From: Xanthomonas campestris pv. phormiicola
GTDB taxonomy: Bacteria; Pseudomonadota; Gammaproteobacteria; Xanthomonadales; Xanthomonadaceae
Direction: 5' to 3'
NCBI GenBank assembly: GCA_025666215.1
Contig: CP102593.1
Coordinates: 757,001-821,000, forward strand
Length of the DNA stretch: 64,000 nt
The notes beneath the pieces are model-generated. The model was not told the origin of the DNA. It was given only the letters and a program-made list of their open reading frames with translations, and ran no database searches. Numbering within the stretch: the first letter of the stretch is position 1; every line of letters begins with the position of its first letter. Shown one piece after another: positions 8,016 through 16,610 of this stretch. Made by a program: the position numbers and the translations under genes.

Positions 8016-9395
8016 ATGAGCGACAAGGATTGGGAACTGGGTCAGACCTCGAAGCATTACGAAACCGGCGGACGCGGCGCGAGCACGGTGTCCTCCGGCA
8101 TCGACGATCCCGGCGGCGTGTCCTACGGTTCCTATCAGATGACCTCGCAGGTCAAGACCAAGGAAGGCACGGTCATCGTGGGCGGCACCGTCGCGGCCTT
8201 CGTGAAGGACAGCAAGTACGCCGACGACTTCGCCGGCCTGAAGCCCGGCTCGGCCGACTTCAGCGCGAAGTGGAAGGAACTGGCCAGGACCGACGACAGC
8301 TTCGCGCAGGAACAGCACGACTACATCAAGCGCACGCACTACGACAAGCTGGTCGATCGGCTCCAGGACAAGGGCCTGGACCTGTCCGACCGCGGTCCGG
8401 CGGTGCAGGACGCGCTGTGGAGCACGGCGGTCCAGTACGGCCCCGGCAGCGACAAGAAGCCCGGCGGCTCGGGCGTGTTCCTGAAGGGGATGGAAGCGAA
8501 GTTCGGCAAGGACTACGACCTGTCCAAGCTTTCCGACAAGGAGATCGTCGGCGCGGTGCAGGACTACAAGGCCGAGCACGTCAAGGAACTGTTCCCGCGG
8601 GTGGAGAAGCAGAAGACCCTCGACTCGCTGCAGAACCGCGCCGAGAACGAGAAGGCGGACCTGCTCAAGCTGGCCGACCAGGACAAGACGGTGACCCGGA
8701 GCGGCGAGCAGCCGGCCAGGCATGAGCGCACCTCGCATGCGGACAAGTCGCATGGCGGCAATGGCCCGCATGCAGAAAACGGCGATGGCGTGCTCAAGCG
8801 CAACGAGCAGGGCGCCGCGGTGAAGGACCTGCAGGAGAAGCTGTCCAAGCTCGGCTACCTGGATGCGAAGGACGCCATCGGCACCTACGGTCCGAAGACC
8901 GAAGCGGCGGTGGAGAAATTCCAGCAGGACAACCGGCTCAAGGGCGTGGACGGCAAGGCCGGCACGGAGACGCTCGCCTCCATCGACAAGAGCCTGCAGC
9001 GGCAGCAGGGCGTGGACCAGTTGCGCCGCGACAATCCGATGTTCGACCAGGCGGTCAAGCAATTGGAGAAGCAGGGGCCGAACGGCGGCTTCGGCAGCCG
9101 CGAGGAGATGCAGCGCGCGGCCGGCCAGGTCGCGTTCGAGGCCAAGGTCAACGGCATGTCGCGCATCGACGACCTGGTGCACAGCACCGACGGCAAGGGC
9201 CTGATCGCGGTGGAGCGCAACCCGAACAACCCGCACGACGTGAACCGCGCCTACGTGGACCGGCAGCAGGCCGCCACGGTGCCGCTGGAGCAGAGCCAGC
9301 AACAGCTGGCATCCGAAACCCAACGCCAGGCGCAGGAGCAGAGCCAGGACCAGCGGCGTACCCAGGCGCAGTCGGTGCCGTCGCCGACGCGCTGA
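8016..9395 (+). CDS. Type IV secretion (X-T4SS) effector: lysozyme-like domain + PG-binding + XVIPCD
   Basis: A 459-residue protein with a strong AAGGAG eight bases before its ATG. Residues ~9-195 carry a lysozyme-like domain of the kind found in VgrG-related and phage-tail wall hydrolases, with SKHYETGGRG (12-21) supplying candidate catalytic Glu16, then SSGIDDPGGVSYGSYQM. Residues ~258-325 are a PG_binding_1 domain. Residues ~338-435 are an XVIPCD signal with a Gln-rich tail, nearly the same as that of the 5003 effector: about 13 differences over about 109 residues. It would be injected into competitors to break peptidoglycan. It pairs with the LprI-like lipoprotein just upstream. The precise bond cleaved cannot be told from the sequence. 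Confidence 0.87.
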   Translation: MSDKDWELGQTSKHYETGGRGASTVSSGIDDPGGVSYGSYQMTSQVKTKEGTVIVGGTVAAFVKDSKYADDFAGLKPGSADFSAKWKELARTDDSFAQEQHDYIKRTHYDKLVDRLQDKGLDLSDRGPAVQDALWSTAVQYGPGSDKKPGGSGVFLKGMEAKFGKDYDLSKLSDKEIVGAVQDYKAEHVKELFPRVEKQKTLDSLQNRAENEKADLLKLADQDKTVTRSGEQPARHERTSHADKSHGGNGPHAENGDGVLKRNEQGAAVKDLQEKLSKLGYLDAKDAIGTYGPKTEAAVEKFQQDNRLKGVDGKAGTETLASIDKSLQRQQGVDQLRRDNPMFDQAVKQLEKQGPNGGFGSREEMQRAAGQVAFEAKVNGMSRIDDLVHSTDGKGLIAVERNPNNPHDVNRAYVDRQQAATVPLEQSQQQLASETQRQAQEQSQDQRRTQAQSVPSPTR

Positions 9396-9400
9396 TCCTC

Positions 9401-9433
9401 CACTGCTGGCATCGACCGCCGATGCCAGCAGTG
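9401..9433. terminator. Perfect 14-bp inverted repeat between convergent genes
   Basis: CACTGCTGGCATCG and its exact complement flank a 5-base loop just after the effector stop and before the convergent RND gene's stop. There is no clear T-run, so it may be a bidirectional terminator or another hairpin. Confidence 0.6.
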
Positions 9434-9530
9434 GCCGATGGCTTGTCCAATCGCGTCCACAGGAGCGGATGTGGTTACGCGTTTGGGCAAAGGGTCTTGC
9501 AGCCTGGCGAACAGGGCGCTGCGAGGCTCG

Positions 9531-12500
9531 TCAAACTCGATCGGCCGGGATGAGCGAAGTGCCGCTGTTTTCCACAAGCGCTGCGCGAGGTTTCGCCAAT
9601 AGCATATAGAACGCAGGCACGATCAGCAGCGTCAAAAAGGTTCCGATGCCCAGCCCTGCGATCACGATGCATCCGATCGTCGACCGTGCCGCCGAGCCGG
9701 GGCCGCCTATGAAAAGCAGGGGCAGTGACCCGATGATCATCGCCGCGGATGTCATCAGTATTGGCCGAAGCCGGATATCGAGGGCGACAAGGATCGCATC
9801 GCGTTTGCAGCGGCCCAGGTCCTGTTGCTCGTTCGCCACCTCGACCAGCAGGATGCCATGTTTGCTGATCAAGCCGATCAGCGTGAGCAGTCCAACGTCC
9901 GTATACAGGTTTACCGAAAGCTGATCGAGGCCGAGCCACACGAAGAGCAACGCGCCCGACAGCGAGGTGGGTACCGAAACGAGGATGATGATCGGATCGG
10001 TAAGGCTGTTGTAGAAAGAAGCGAGCGTTAGATAGACCACCGCGATACTCAGCAGTAGCGTCACCGCATAGCCCTTTTGGTTCTTTGTGTACTCGCGCAT
10101 CGGGCCCGAGATATCCGAGGAGTAGTCCTTTGGGAACTTATTGGTCACGTCCGCAAGGTAATCCGCCACCTGCCCGCGGGAGACTCCCTTCGCCAATTCG
10201 CCGGAGATGGTAATGGCGCGTTGGCCCTGGAAATGGCGTAGCACGTCCGCGCCGGTGGTCGTCTCCAGATGTGCGACAGCCCGTAGCAGGACCGGCTGCC
10301 CATTGACCGTTGCGACCGGGTAGTCCAGTACGTCACGGCCAAGCTTTCTCGAATCGCGCTCGGCTGCAGAGATTACCTTGTAAGAGCGTCCCTCATAGTT
10401 GAAGTAGTTTATATAGCTCCCGCTCAACATGGGGCTGAGCGCATTGGAAACGCTTTGCACATCCAGATTGAAATCGGCCAACTTTGCGCGGTCAAGGACG
10501 ATGCGGCTTTTCGGTTGGCCAAGCTGCTGGCTGGTTTCGAGGTAGGCGAATAGGCCCGATGCTTTCATCTTTGCCAGGATTTCTTGCGTTACCTTGGTGA
10601 GGTCGTCCAGTTCGCCCGCCCCTTCGACGACGAACTCGACAGGGTCGCCGTCTTCGGTGGGGAGCGATTCCGACTGATATAGCGAGAAGGAAAATCCGGT
10701 GACGTCATGGAGTGCTTGTCGCAGCTGATCGATGGCGTCGGCCGTAGGAGGGCGCGATGACCAGTTGGTCAAGGAGATCCCGCCTCTGATCGACGCCGGC
10801 GTGACCGTATTCCAGGAGTGTCCCGAATAGGGGAAACGGGCTATGCGTGCAAGGACGTCCTGGTCGAAGCGCCGGGACGCTGCAAAAGACATTTCCGGAG
10901 CGGCATGTCCGCGAAGGTGCACGTATCCTTGGTCTTCCTGAGGCGCCAGTTCCTGTCGGCTGCCTACGAAGAAAAACACCGTCGCGACTATCAGCAGGCC
11001 GCCGCAGACGCTCACGAGCCGATAGTTCGCCAACGATCTAGCCTGCAACCTGTCGAATGACCGAAGCACCTTGCGCCAGGTTTCGGCGCCGCTTGCGCCA
11101 GCAACGTGGCTCGATCGCCGAACAATAAACCGGCACAGCAAGGGACTGACTGTGACGGCAATAAGCGCGGAGAAGGAGACAGATGCGACGAGGGTGGTGG
11201 CGAACTCCCGGAACAGGACGCCGGCGATTCCGGGCAGAAGCGCGATAGGAAGATAGGCGGCTGCCAGTACGATTGTCATCGAGACGATCGGCCTCAGCAA
11301 TTCGGATACTGCCCTATCCGCTGCGTCGTGTGGCGAGAAGCCCGATTCCAGATGACGCTCGTGACGTTCGACGACGATGATGGCGTCGTCCACGACCAAT
11401 CCTACGGAAAGTACCAGCGCAAGCAGGGTGAGTTCGTTGATGCTGTAGCCGAGCACGCTGAGGCACCAGAGGCTCCCCAGCAGCGCAAGCGGTACCGCGA
11501 TCACCGGAATAAGCGCCGATCGTATGTTGCTCAAGGCGACGAACACGATCAGGCTGACCACCAGAAGCGCCTCGGCAAGAGCCTGTAGCACTTCGCGAAG
11601 CGCGTGGCGCGTAAATTCCGTGTCGTCCTCGTTTACGGTCAAGGCAATACCGGGGGGAAGCGTCCTTTGCAATAGCGCAACCTTGTTCTTGACCGCCTGG
11701 GCGACCTGGATGATGTTGGCGCCATCGTTGGGCACGACATCCAGGAAGATGCCGGGAACCCCATCGGCATACGCGGCGAACTTCTCGCGCGACGTTCCGA
11801 TCTCCGCGCTGCCGATGTCACGGATGTGAATGGGCGACCCATTGACCGTGCCCACCACCAAATTCCTGAACCCGGTAACCGTGCCAAGCCCGGACGCGAT
11901 GGTGAGCGGTAACGAAACGCTGTCTCCATCGATCGTCCCTACGCCCGCGACGTAGTTGTTTCCCGCGATCTTGTCGCGGACCGCCTCTGCGGTGAGTCCG
12001 TAGGCCGTCATCTTGTAAGGATCAAGATTCAAGCGCATCGCCAGCGGCAGACTGTCGTTGACGCTAACGGAGCGGACGCCGGGAATCGTGGCGATTTCCG
12101 GTTTCAGCACGCGCAGCGCGTACTCGGACATCTGCGGGCCGGTCGCGGTGGCGCTGGTCAGCGCGAGATCCAGGATGCTTTCGTCACCGTAGTTGAGGAC
12201 GATGGCAGGACTTTGTGTTCCTGAGGGAAGATTGGACAGGACCGCGTTGACCAGCGATTGGACCTGCGCCAGCGTCGCCGCTGGATCAGCATCGAGGGTC
12301 AGATGCAGGACAATTTCGGACTGGCCTTCCTTGCTGGCAGAGGTGACGAAATCGATGCCTTTCGCAGGCGACACGGCCTGCTCCAGGGGAGAGCTGATGA
12401 AGCCTTCTATGGTCTCCGGATCGGCGCCGTAGTAGACCGTGGAGATGTCGATGGTGGCGTACTTGATGGTCGGGAATGCCTGAATCGGAAGGCGGCCAAT

Positions 12501-12593
12501 CGCCAGGATGCCACATGCCGTCACCACCAGAACGACGGCGAAGACCGTGCTGGCGCGGGTCAGCGCCGAAACCAGGGAGGATCCAGACTTCAT
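9531..12593 (-). CDS. RND efflux permease (HAE1 family), last gene of the nicotianamine-synthase-like operon
   Basis: Inner-membrane proton-driven pump subunit of about 1,020 residues, the usual RND length. It shows the TM1 start, two large periplasmic loops, and the TM4 proton-relay pair in GLVVDDAIIVVERH. The frame could begin at a TTG (12614), but the ATG at 12593 is preferred because GGAGG lies six bases before it. It starts 24 bases after the adaptor gene's stop, so the two form one unit; with the outer-membrane factor upstream in the same operon a complete tripartite pump is encoded. Similarity to MexB/AcrB-type drug pumps is general, and the cargo is inferred to be the product of the biosynthetic genes ahead of it. 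The base composition is visibly richer in A/T than the neighbouring effector and core genes. Confidence 0.9.
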   Translation of the reverse strand: MKSGSSLVSALTRASTVFAVVLVVTACGILAIGRLPIQAFPTIKYATIDISTVYYGADPETIEGFISSPLEQAVSPAKGIDFVTSASKEGQSEIVLHLTLDADPAATLAQVQSLVNAVLSNLPSGTQSPAIVLNYGDESILDLALTSATATGPQMSEYALRVLKPEIATIPGVRSVSVNDSLPLAMRLNLDPYKMTAYGLTAEAVRDKIAGNNYVAGVGTIDGDSVSLPLTIASGLGTVTGFRNLVVGTVNGSPIHIRDIGSAEIGTSREKFAAYADGVPGIFLDVVPNDGANIIQVAQAVKNKVALLQRTLPPGIALTVNEDDTEFTRHALREVLQALAEALLVVSLIVFVALSNIRSALIPVIAVPLALLGSLWCLSVLGYSINELTLLALVLSVGLVVDDAIIVVERHERHLESGFSPHDAADRAVSELLRPIVSMTIVLAAAYLPIALLPGIAGVLFREFATTLVASVSFSALIAVTVSPLLCRFIVRRSSHVAGASGAETWRKVLRSFDRLQARSLANYRLVSVCGGLLIVATVFFFVGSRQELAPQEDQGYVHLRGHAAPEMSFAASRRFDQDVLARIARFPYSGHSWNTVTPASIRGGISLTNWSSRPPTADAIDQLRQALHDVTGFSFSLYQSESLPTEDGDPVEFVVEGAGELDDLTKVTQEILAKMKASGLFAYLETSQQLGQPKSRIVLDRAKLADFNLDVQSVSNALSPMLSGSYINYFNYEGRSYKVISAAERDSRKLGRDVLDYPVATVNGQPVLLRAVAHLETTTGADVLRHFQGQRAITISGELAKGVSRGQVADYLADVTNKFPKDYSSDISGPMREYTKNQKGYAVTLLLSIAVVYLTLASFYNSLTDPIIILVSVPTSLSGALLFVWLGLDQLSVNLYTDVGLLTLIGLISKHGILLVEVANEQQDLGRCKRDAILVALDIRLRPILMTSAAMIIGSLPLLFIGGPGSAARSTIGCIVIAGLGIGTFLTLLIVPAFYMLLAKPRAALVENSGTSLIPADRV

Positions 12594-12617
12594 GCGCGAC
12601 CTCCACAAGGACAATGC

Positions 12618-13724
12618 CTATTCATGCGGTGCGACAGCGACACGAGCGCCGTCCTCGATCTTGATCTGCCCGCTGACCACGATCCTGTCATTACACTTGA
12701 ACTGTCCTTCGACGACCGCCCTGTCGCCATCGTCGTCCTTTACCGCCACCGGAACCTGGTGGACGACGGCCTCCTTCGCCGCGGTGCTCAACAGATACAG
12801 CGTATCGCCATGCGTGCTGGACAGTATCGCGCTCCTCGGGACTGTCCTGACGGCGCGCAGTGTTTCCACATCCAGGCGCATCGTCCCGAACATGCCCGAC
12901 ACAAGCGCCTGCGGATCCCCGGCGAAGGTCGCTCGCGCGGAAATGTTGTGGCTTTGCGGGTCGGCGATCGGGGGCAGAGAACTTACGGTCGCATCGAAGC
13001 TCTTCTTGCCATAGCCTTCGACCGCAATCCGGCCACGCTGTCCGACGCGGATCGAGGGAAGTAGCGACTGCGGAAGTGAAAAGTCGAAGAGCAGAGGCGT
13101 TCTCCCGTCGATCGTCGTGATGACGTCGCCCGCCTGAATGAACTGACCAGGATCCACTTTACGGATGCCCACGGTGCCGGCGAATGGTGCACGAACGCTT
13201 CGCTGCTCGACACGAGCCCTCTGCGCCGCGAGCCGTGCTTTTGCCGCTTCCATCGCATGGCGCAGCGAGTCGAATTCCTCCTGGCTGATCGCTCCCAGGC
13301 GCAACTGCTCGACGGCGCGTGCAAAGTTCTTCTGGGCCAGCGTCAAATCCGCTTCCGTCTCGGCCAGCACACCCGGCCCATCGTTCAAGCGCAGCTGCAC
13401 GAGAAGCTCGCCGGCCTGCACGGACTTGCCCGAATCGAAATGCACGGAGTCCACGATGCCCGCGGTATCGGTGGTGAGATCGGCTCTATGAGACGCGCGG
13501 ACCACTCCGCTGAAGGACTCGTGCCGGTTCCAATCGGTACAGACCACCGTCGCTGCGGCGACAACCGGCAATGCCATCGAGCCGGACGCTGCTGGCGGCG
13601 GATTCGCCAAGGTGGCTTTGTGCCGATACGCTGCGAATCCAACGATGCATAGCGCAAGAACGGCGATGGCGCGCCAGCGCGGCGAATGCCCTGCGCCACG
13701 AGGTTGACTTTCGCTTGCGCTCAT
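12618..13724 (-). CDS. RND periplasmic adaptor (membrane fusion protein)
   Basis: A 368-residue adaptor: an N-terminal membrane anchor (about residues 15-33), then a barrel-sandwich hybrid/lipoyl half motif near HFDSGKSVQAGELLVQL, an alpha-hairpin of about 65 residues rich in Leu/Ala/Gln, and the second lipoyl half at VRAPFAGTVGIRKVDPGQ. It links the RND permease to the outer-membrane factor. The ATG overlaps the MFS gene's stop by four bases (ATGA), so it is translationally coupled to that gene. The hairpin length fits a Gram-negative tripartite efflux adaptor. No unusual residues noted. Confidence 0.9.
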   Translation of the reverse strand: MSASESQPRGAGHSPRWRAIAVLALCIVGFAAYRHKATLANPPPAASGSMALPVVAAATVVCTDWNRHESFSGVVRASHRADLTTDTAGIVDSVHFDSGKSVQAGELLVQLRLNDGPGVLAETEADLTLAQKNFARAVEQLRLGAISQEEFDSLRHAMEAAKARLAAQRARVEQRSVRAPFAGTVGIRKVDPGQFIQAGDVITTIDGRTPLLFDFSLPQSLLPSIRVGQRGRIAVEGYGKKSFDATVSSLPPIADPQSHNISARATFAGDPQALVSGMFGTMRLDVETLRAVRTVPRSAILSSTHGDTLYLLSTAAKEAVVHQVPVAVKDDDGDRAVVEGQFKCNDRIVVSGQIKIEDGARVAVAPHE

Positions 13725-15001
13725 GGACGCTTTCCTTCAACCGAAGTGCTCGCTGGGATCAATACATTCGCGACAGGTCGCGGCGGTGCGGCATTCTCCT
13801 CGATGCCCGGTTTGGCGGAAAGAACCCAGTCGGCGACGGCGCCGAGCACTGCGATCAGCATGAGCGCACCGTAGACGATCCAGTCCTTGTGCGTGTGCAC
13901 GCCGATGCCGACCAGCCATTTCGTGAAAATCGCCGTGAGAACAGATGCAAGCGTGTAGTAGATCCCGAAATAAAGGCCGGTATCGCGGCCATTCGAGCAT
14001 GCGCGGATATGCGCCATTGCGGACGGATACGCGAACACCGTGCCGAATGTGAGTAAGGCACCGCAGCACACCGACGACACCCAGTCAGACAGGCCGAGAT
14101 ACGAGCAAACAGGAAGTAGCACGAAGGCGCCTCCCATCAAGATATAGCTCAGTGATGTCGCAACCTTGTTGAGGTAGATGGACGCGCCGTACAGGCTGAA
14201 CAGCGCCTGCGCCACCACGCCGACGAGCGCCGCGATACTCAGGCCTAGTCCAAGAAAGTCGGCCCTGTTTTGCGACGAAAGGATGAATAGCGGAACTACT
14301 ACATAGAGCTGTGCCACCAGAATGGAGTAGGGCGCCACGCCGATGCAGGTCGCGAAGAAACGGCGGCTGAGAATCCGAATGCCAGCAGGCAGGTGCTCTT
14401 TCCCTCTCGGGTCTTCCAGGCTCAGATCCCCCTGCTTGAAGATCAGCAGGAATGAAACGGTCGTCGCCAGGTAGATCAGCGATGCGGCGATGCACACGCG
14501 CTCGAAGTAGCGTGGACAGAGCCATCCTCCAACCAGGAACCCGATGATCTCACCTGCGTTGCGGAACGTGGCCAGGTTGGCGAATGCGAGCACATTCCGC
14601 CCGCGCTCCCGTCCGGACACCAGCGCCGAACTTAAGCCTGTGGTAATCGATGAGGCCACTCCGATGACAAGCACCGCGGCTATCAGCATCGCCTCCGTGC
14701 GGCCCATGGCCAGAAGGAAATACGCTACCGCACGGAGCAGGGAGCTCAACGCGAGGGTGGGCCTGGGACCGAGAAGGCGCCCGGCCACGGAACCGGGCAA
14801 GGTGAAGGCCTGGCTGGCGAACGCTCGCATCGCGAGCACCGTCCCGACGACTCCAGCTTCCATGTGCAGCACATCGGCGAGAAAGAGTGCCAGGAACGGG
14901 ATGATGGAGAAATAGACCGCGTTTCCGGTGAATGCGGTCGCGAATGTCCAGCGTTGCCGTTTCAGCATCGGTGTTTGCCTGTCCGAAGGGTGTGTCTGCA
15001 T
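13721..15001 (-). CDS. MFS transporter, probable exporter of the locus product
   Basis: A 426-residue major facilitator protein with about twelve predicted hydrophobic segments and a GRLLGPRP-type loop in the N-terminal half. A second in-frame ATG at 14968 would remove eleven hydrophilic residues; neither start has a strong ribosome site. It lies between the outer-membrane factor (55 bases upstream) and the adaptor (4-base overlap), an odd position because a tripartite RND pump is already present. In Staphylococcus an MFS protein (CntE) exports staphylopine, a nicotianamine-like metallophore, so a two-step route (MFS to periplasm, RND outward) is a reasonable inference. Substrate not determinable from sequence. 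Confidence 0.88.
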   Translation of the reverse strand: MQTHPSDRQTPMLKRQRWTFATAFTGNAVYFSIIPFLALFLADVLHMEAGVVGTVLAMRAFASQAFTLPGSVAGRLLGPRPTLALSSLLRAVAYFLLAMGRTEAMLIAAVLVIGVASSITTGLSSALVSGRERGRNVLAFANLATFRNAGEIIGFLVGGWLCPRYFERVCIAASLIYLATTVSFLLIFKQGDLSLEDPRGKEHLPAGIRILSRRFFATCIGVAPYSILVAQLYVVVPLFILSSQNRADFLGLGLSIAALVGVVAQALFSLYGASIYLNKVATSLSYILMGGAFVLLPVCSYLGLSDWVSSVCCGALLTFGTVFAYPSAMAHIRACSNGRDTGLYFGIYYTLASVLTAIFTKWLVGIGVHTHKDWIVYGALMLIAVLGAVADWVLSAKPGIEENAAPPRPVANVLIPASTSVEGKRP

Positions 15002-15056
15002 CGTCAGCGTTCCGTCTATTCACAGTTGTTGCCTGGTCGCCGGCATGGCGCAACTC

Positions 15057-16610
15057 TCAATGTGCCTGCTGTTCACCAGCGTCATCGCGCCTCCACCATC
15101 CGCCGCCGAGTTCCTCATACAGAACGACCGTGTCGATGAAGCGATCGGTGCGCGCCTGGGCCAGTCCGAGCGATGAGGTCTGATAGGCTTCCTGTGCCGC
15201 GATGAGTTGCACAGTGGATACGCTGCCAATTGCATTCCTACGCTCCAATAGCGTCTGGATTCGGCGCGTGGCCGCCTCGTCATCGGCAGCAAGCTGCAGC
15301 TTCACAGCATCGTGCTGCAACCTCGACAGGGCATCGGAGAGGGCCCGGAATGCGTCGATGACGGTCGCTCGCCATCGCGCATCGGCCTCATGCATCGCAG
15401 CCTCCTGGGCGCGCTGGCGGTGCTTGAGCGATCCGGCGTCGAATATGGATTGGCTCGCGCCGGTGGAGACCGACCAGAATCCATTCCCTGCACCGAAGAG
15501 CCTGCTGGGATCCAGTGAGGCGGCGCCGAGCCGGGCGCTGATCGTGATGTCGGGAAAGCGTTGAGCGGTGGCAACACCCACCATCGCGGTCTGCGCGTGC
15601 AGTGCCGCTTCCGCCGCTCTGACGTCCGGACGCTGCTCGACCAGTCTCGAAGGTAGCGTAACCGGAAGAGTGGCAGGAAGCTTCAGCGTGTCCAGGTCGA
15701 TCGAGACATCGGCAACCGCTGCGGGTGGCTTCCCCAGCAGAGCCGCCAGTCTGTGCTGTACCTGCTCGCGATCCACCAGCAGCGTCTCCAGCGAGGACTT
15801 GGACTGGGCAAGCGTCGACTGCTGCAGCGCGACATCGAAATCGCTCCTAGTTCCGATCTTTGCCTGCCCTTCGACCAAGTCGAGCCACTGTCGCTGAAGC
15901 TCGATGATGTGCTTCTGGATGCGGATTCGCTCGTCGAGGCCGCTCTTTTCGAAGGCCGCGGTCGCCACGTGACTGGTCAGCGCAAGGTACGATGCCTCGA
16001 GTTCGAAGCGAGCGTAATCCGTTTGCGCGCCGCTGGCCTCGATGGAGCGACGAATGCCGCCCCACAGGTCCATGTCGTAGATGGCGCCCAGTCGTGCTTC
16101 GGAGATGGCATAGTGACTTGGTGCGCCGGTGTCGCCGTCCTCGGCCTGCGCATAGCGACTGCGTTGCTGGGAGATGTCCGCGTTCACCGAAGGCAATCGC
16201 CTGCCGCCCTCTGCGCGTTCGAGTTGCTTTGCCCTGTTTAGCGCTTCGTGTGCAGCATGCAGGTCGGGATTGTCGCGAACGGCCTGTTCGACCAGAGTCG
16301 TCAGTTCGGCGGATTGATAAAGCTCCCACCATCGGCTCGCCACGTCGCCACCGACCTGGAGCGCTTCGGGATCCCCGCCCGCCACATTCGCCGAGGCGGT
16401 CCGTTCTTGAATGGGCGGCAGAGCCACATTGCGGTAATCGGGAGCAGGGGACTTGAAATCTGGTCCCAAGGTGCATCCGGCGAGCAGGCACATAGCCGCA
16501 GCGCAAGTCGTCCCGCGCAGGCGCGAGATCGGCGGCCGCCCGACTCGGCGCGACCGAGGGCCGCAGATGCACCGCCGATCGGCGCGGCTGGGTAGGTCAG
16601 TGTCTTTCAA
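15057..16610 (-). CDS. Outer-membrane efflux lipoprotein, NodT/OprM family
   Basis: A TolC-like channel protein of about 517 residues with lipobox LAGC followed by TLGPDF, typical of NodT/OprM lipoproteins. The only start giving a workable signal is a TTG at 16610, which overlaps the ATP-grasp stop by 14 bases; the first ~30 residues before the hydrophobic core are unusually long and Arg-rich, so the start is uncertain. Two OEP repeats are visible as long alpha-helical stretches (about residues 90-290 and 300-500). It would complete the export path across the outer membrane for the RND pump and adaptor at the end of the operon. Coupling to the ligase gene suggests the operon is one functional unit. 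Confidence 0.87.
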   Translation of the reverse strand: MKDTDLPSRADRRCICGPRSRRVGRPPISRLRGTTCAAAMCLLAGCTLGPDFKSPAPDYRNVALPPIQERTASANVAGGDPEALQVGGDVASRWWELYQSAELTTLVEQAVRDNPDLHAAHEALNRAKQLERAEGGRRLPSVNADISQQRSRYAQAEDGDTGAPSHYAISEARLGAIYDMDLWGGIRRSIEASGAQTDYARFELEASYLALTSHVATAAFEKSGLDERIRIQKHIIELQRQWLDLVEGQAKIGTRSDFDVALQQSTLAQSKSSLETLLVDREQVQHRLAALLGKPPAAVADVSIDLDTLKLPATLPVTLPSRLVEQRPDVRAAEAALHAQTAMVGVATAQRFPDITISARLGAASLDPSRLFGAGNGFWSVSTGASQSIFDAGSLKHRQRAQEAAMHEADARWRATVIDAFRALSDALSRLQHDAVKLQLAADDEAATRRIQTLLERRNAIGSVSTVQLIAAQEAYQTSSLGLAQARTDRFIDTVVLYEELGGGWWRRDDAGEQQAH

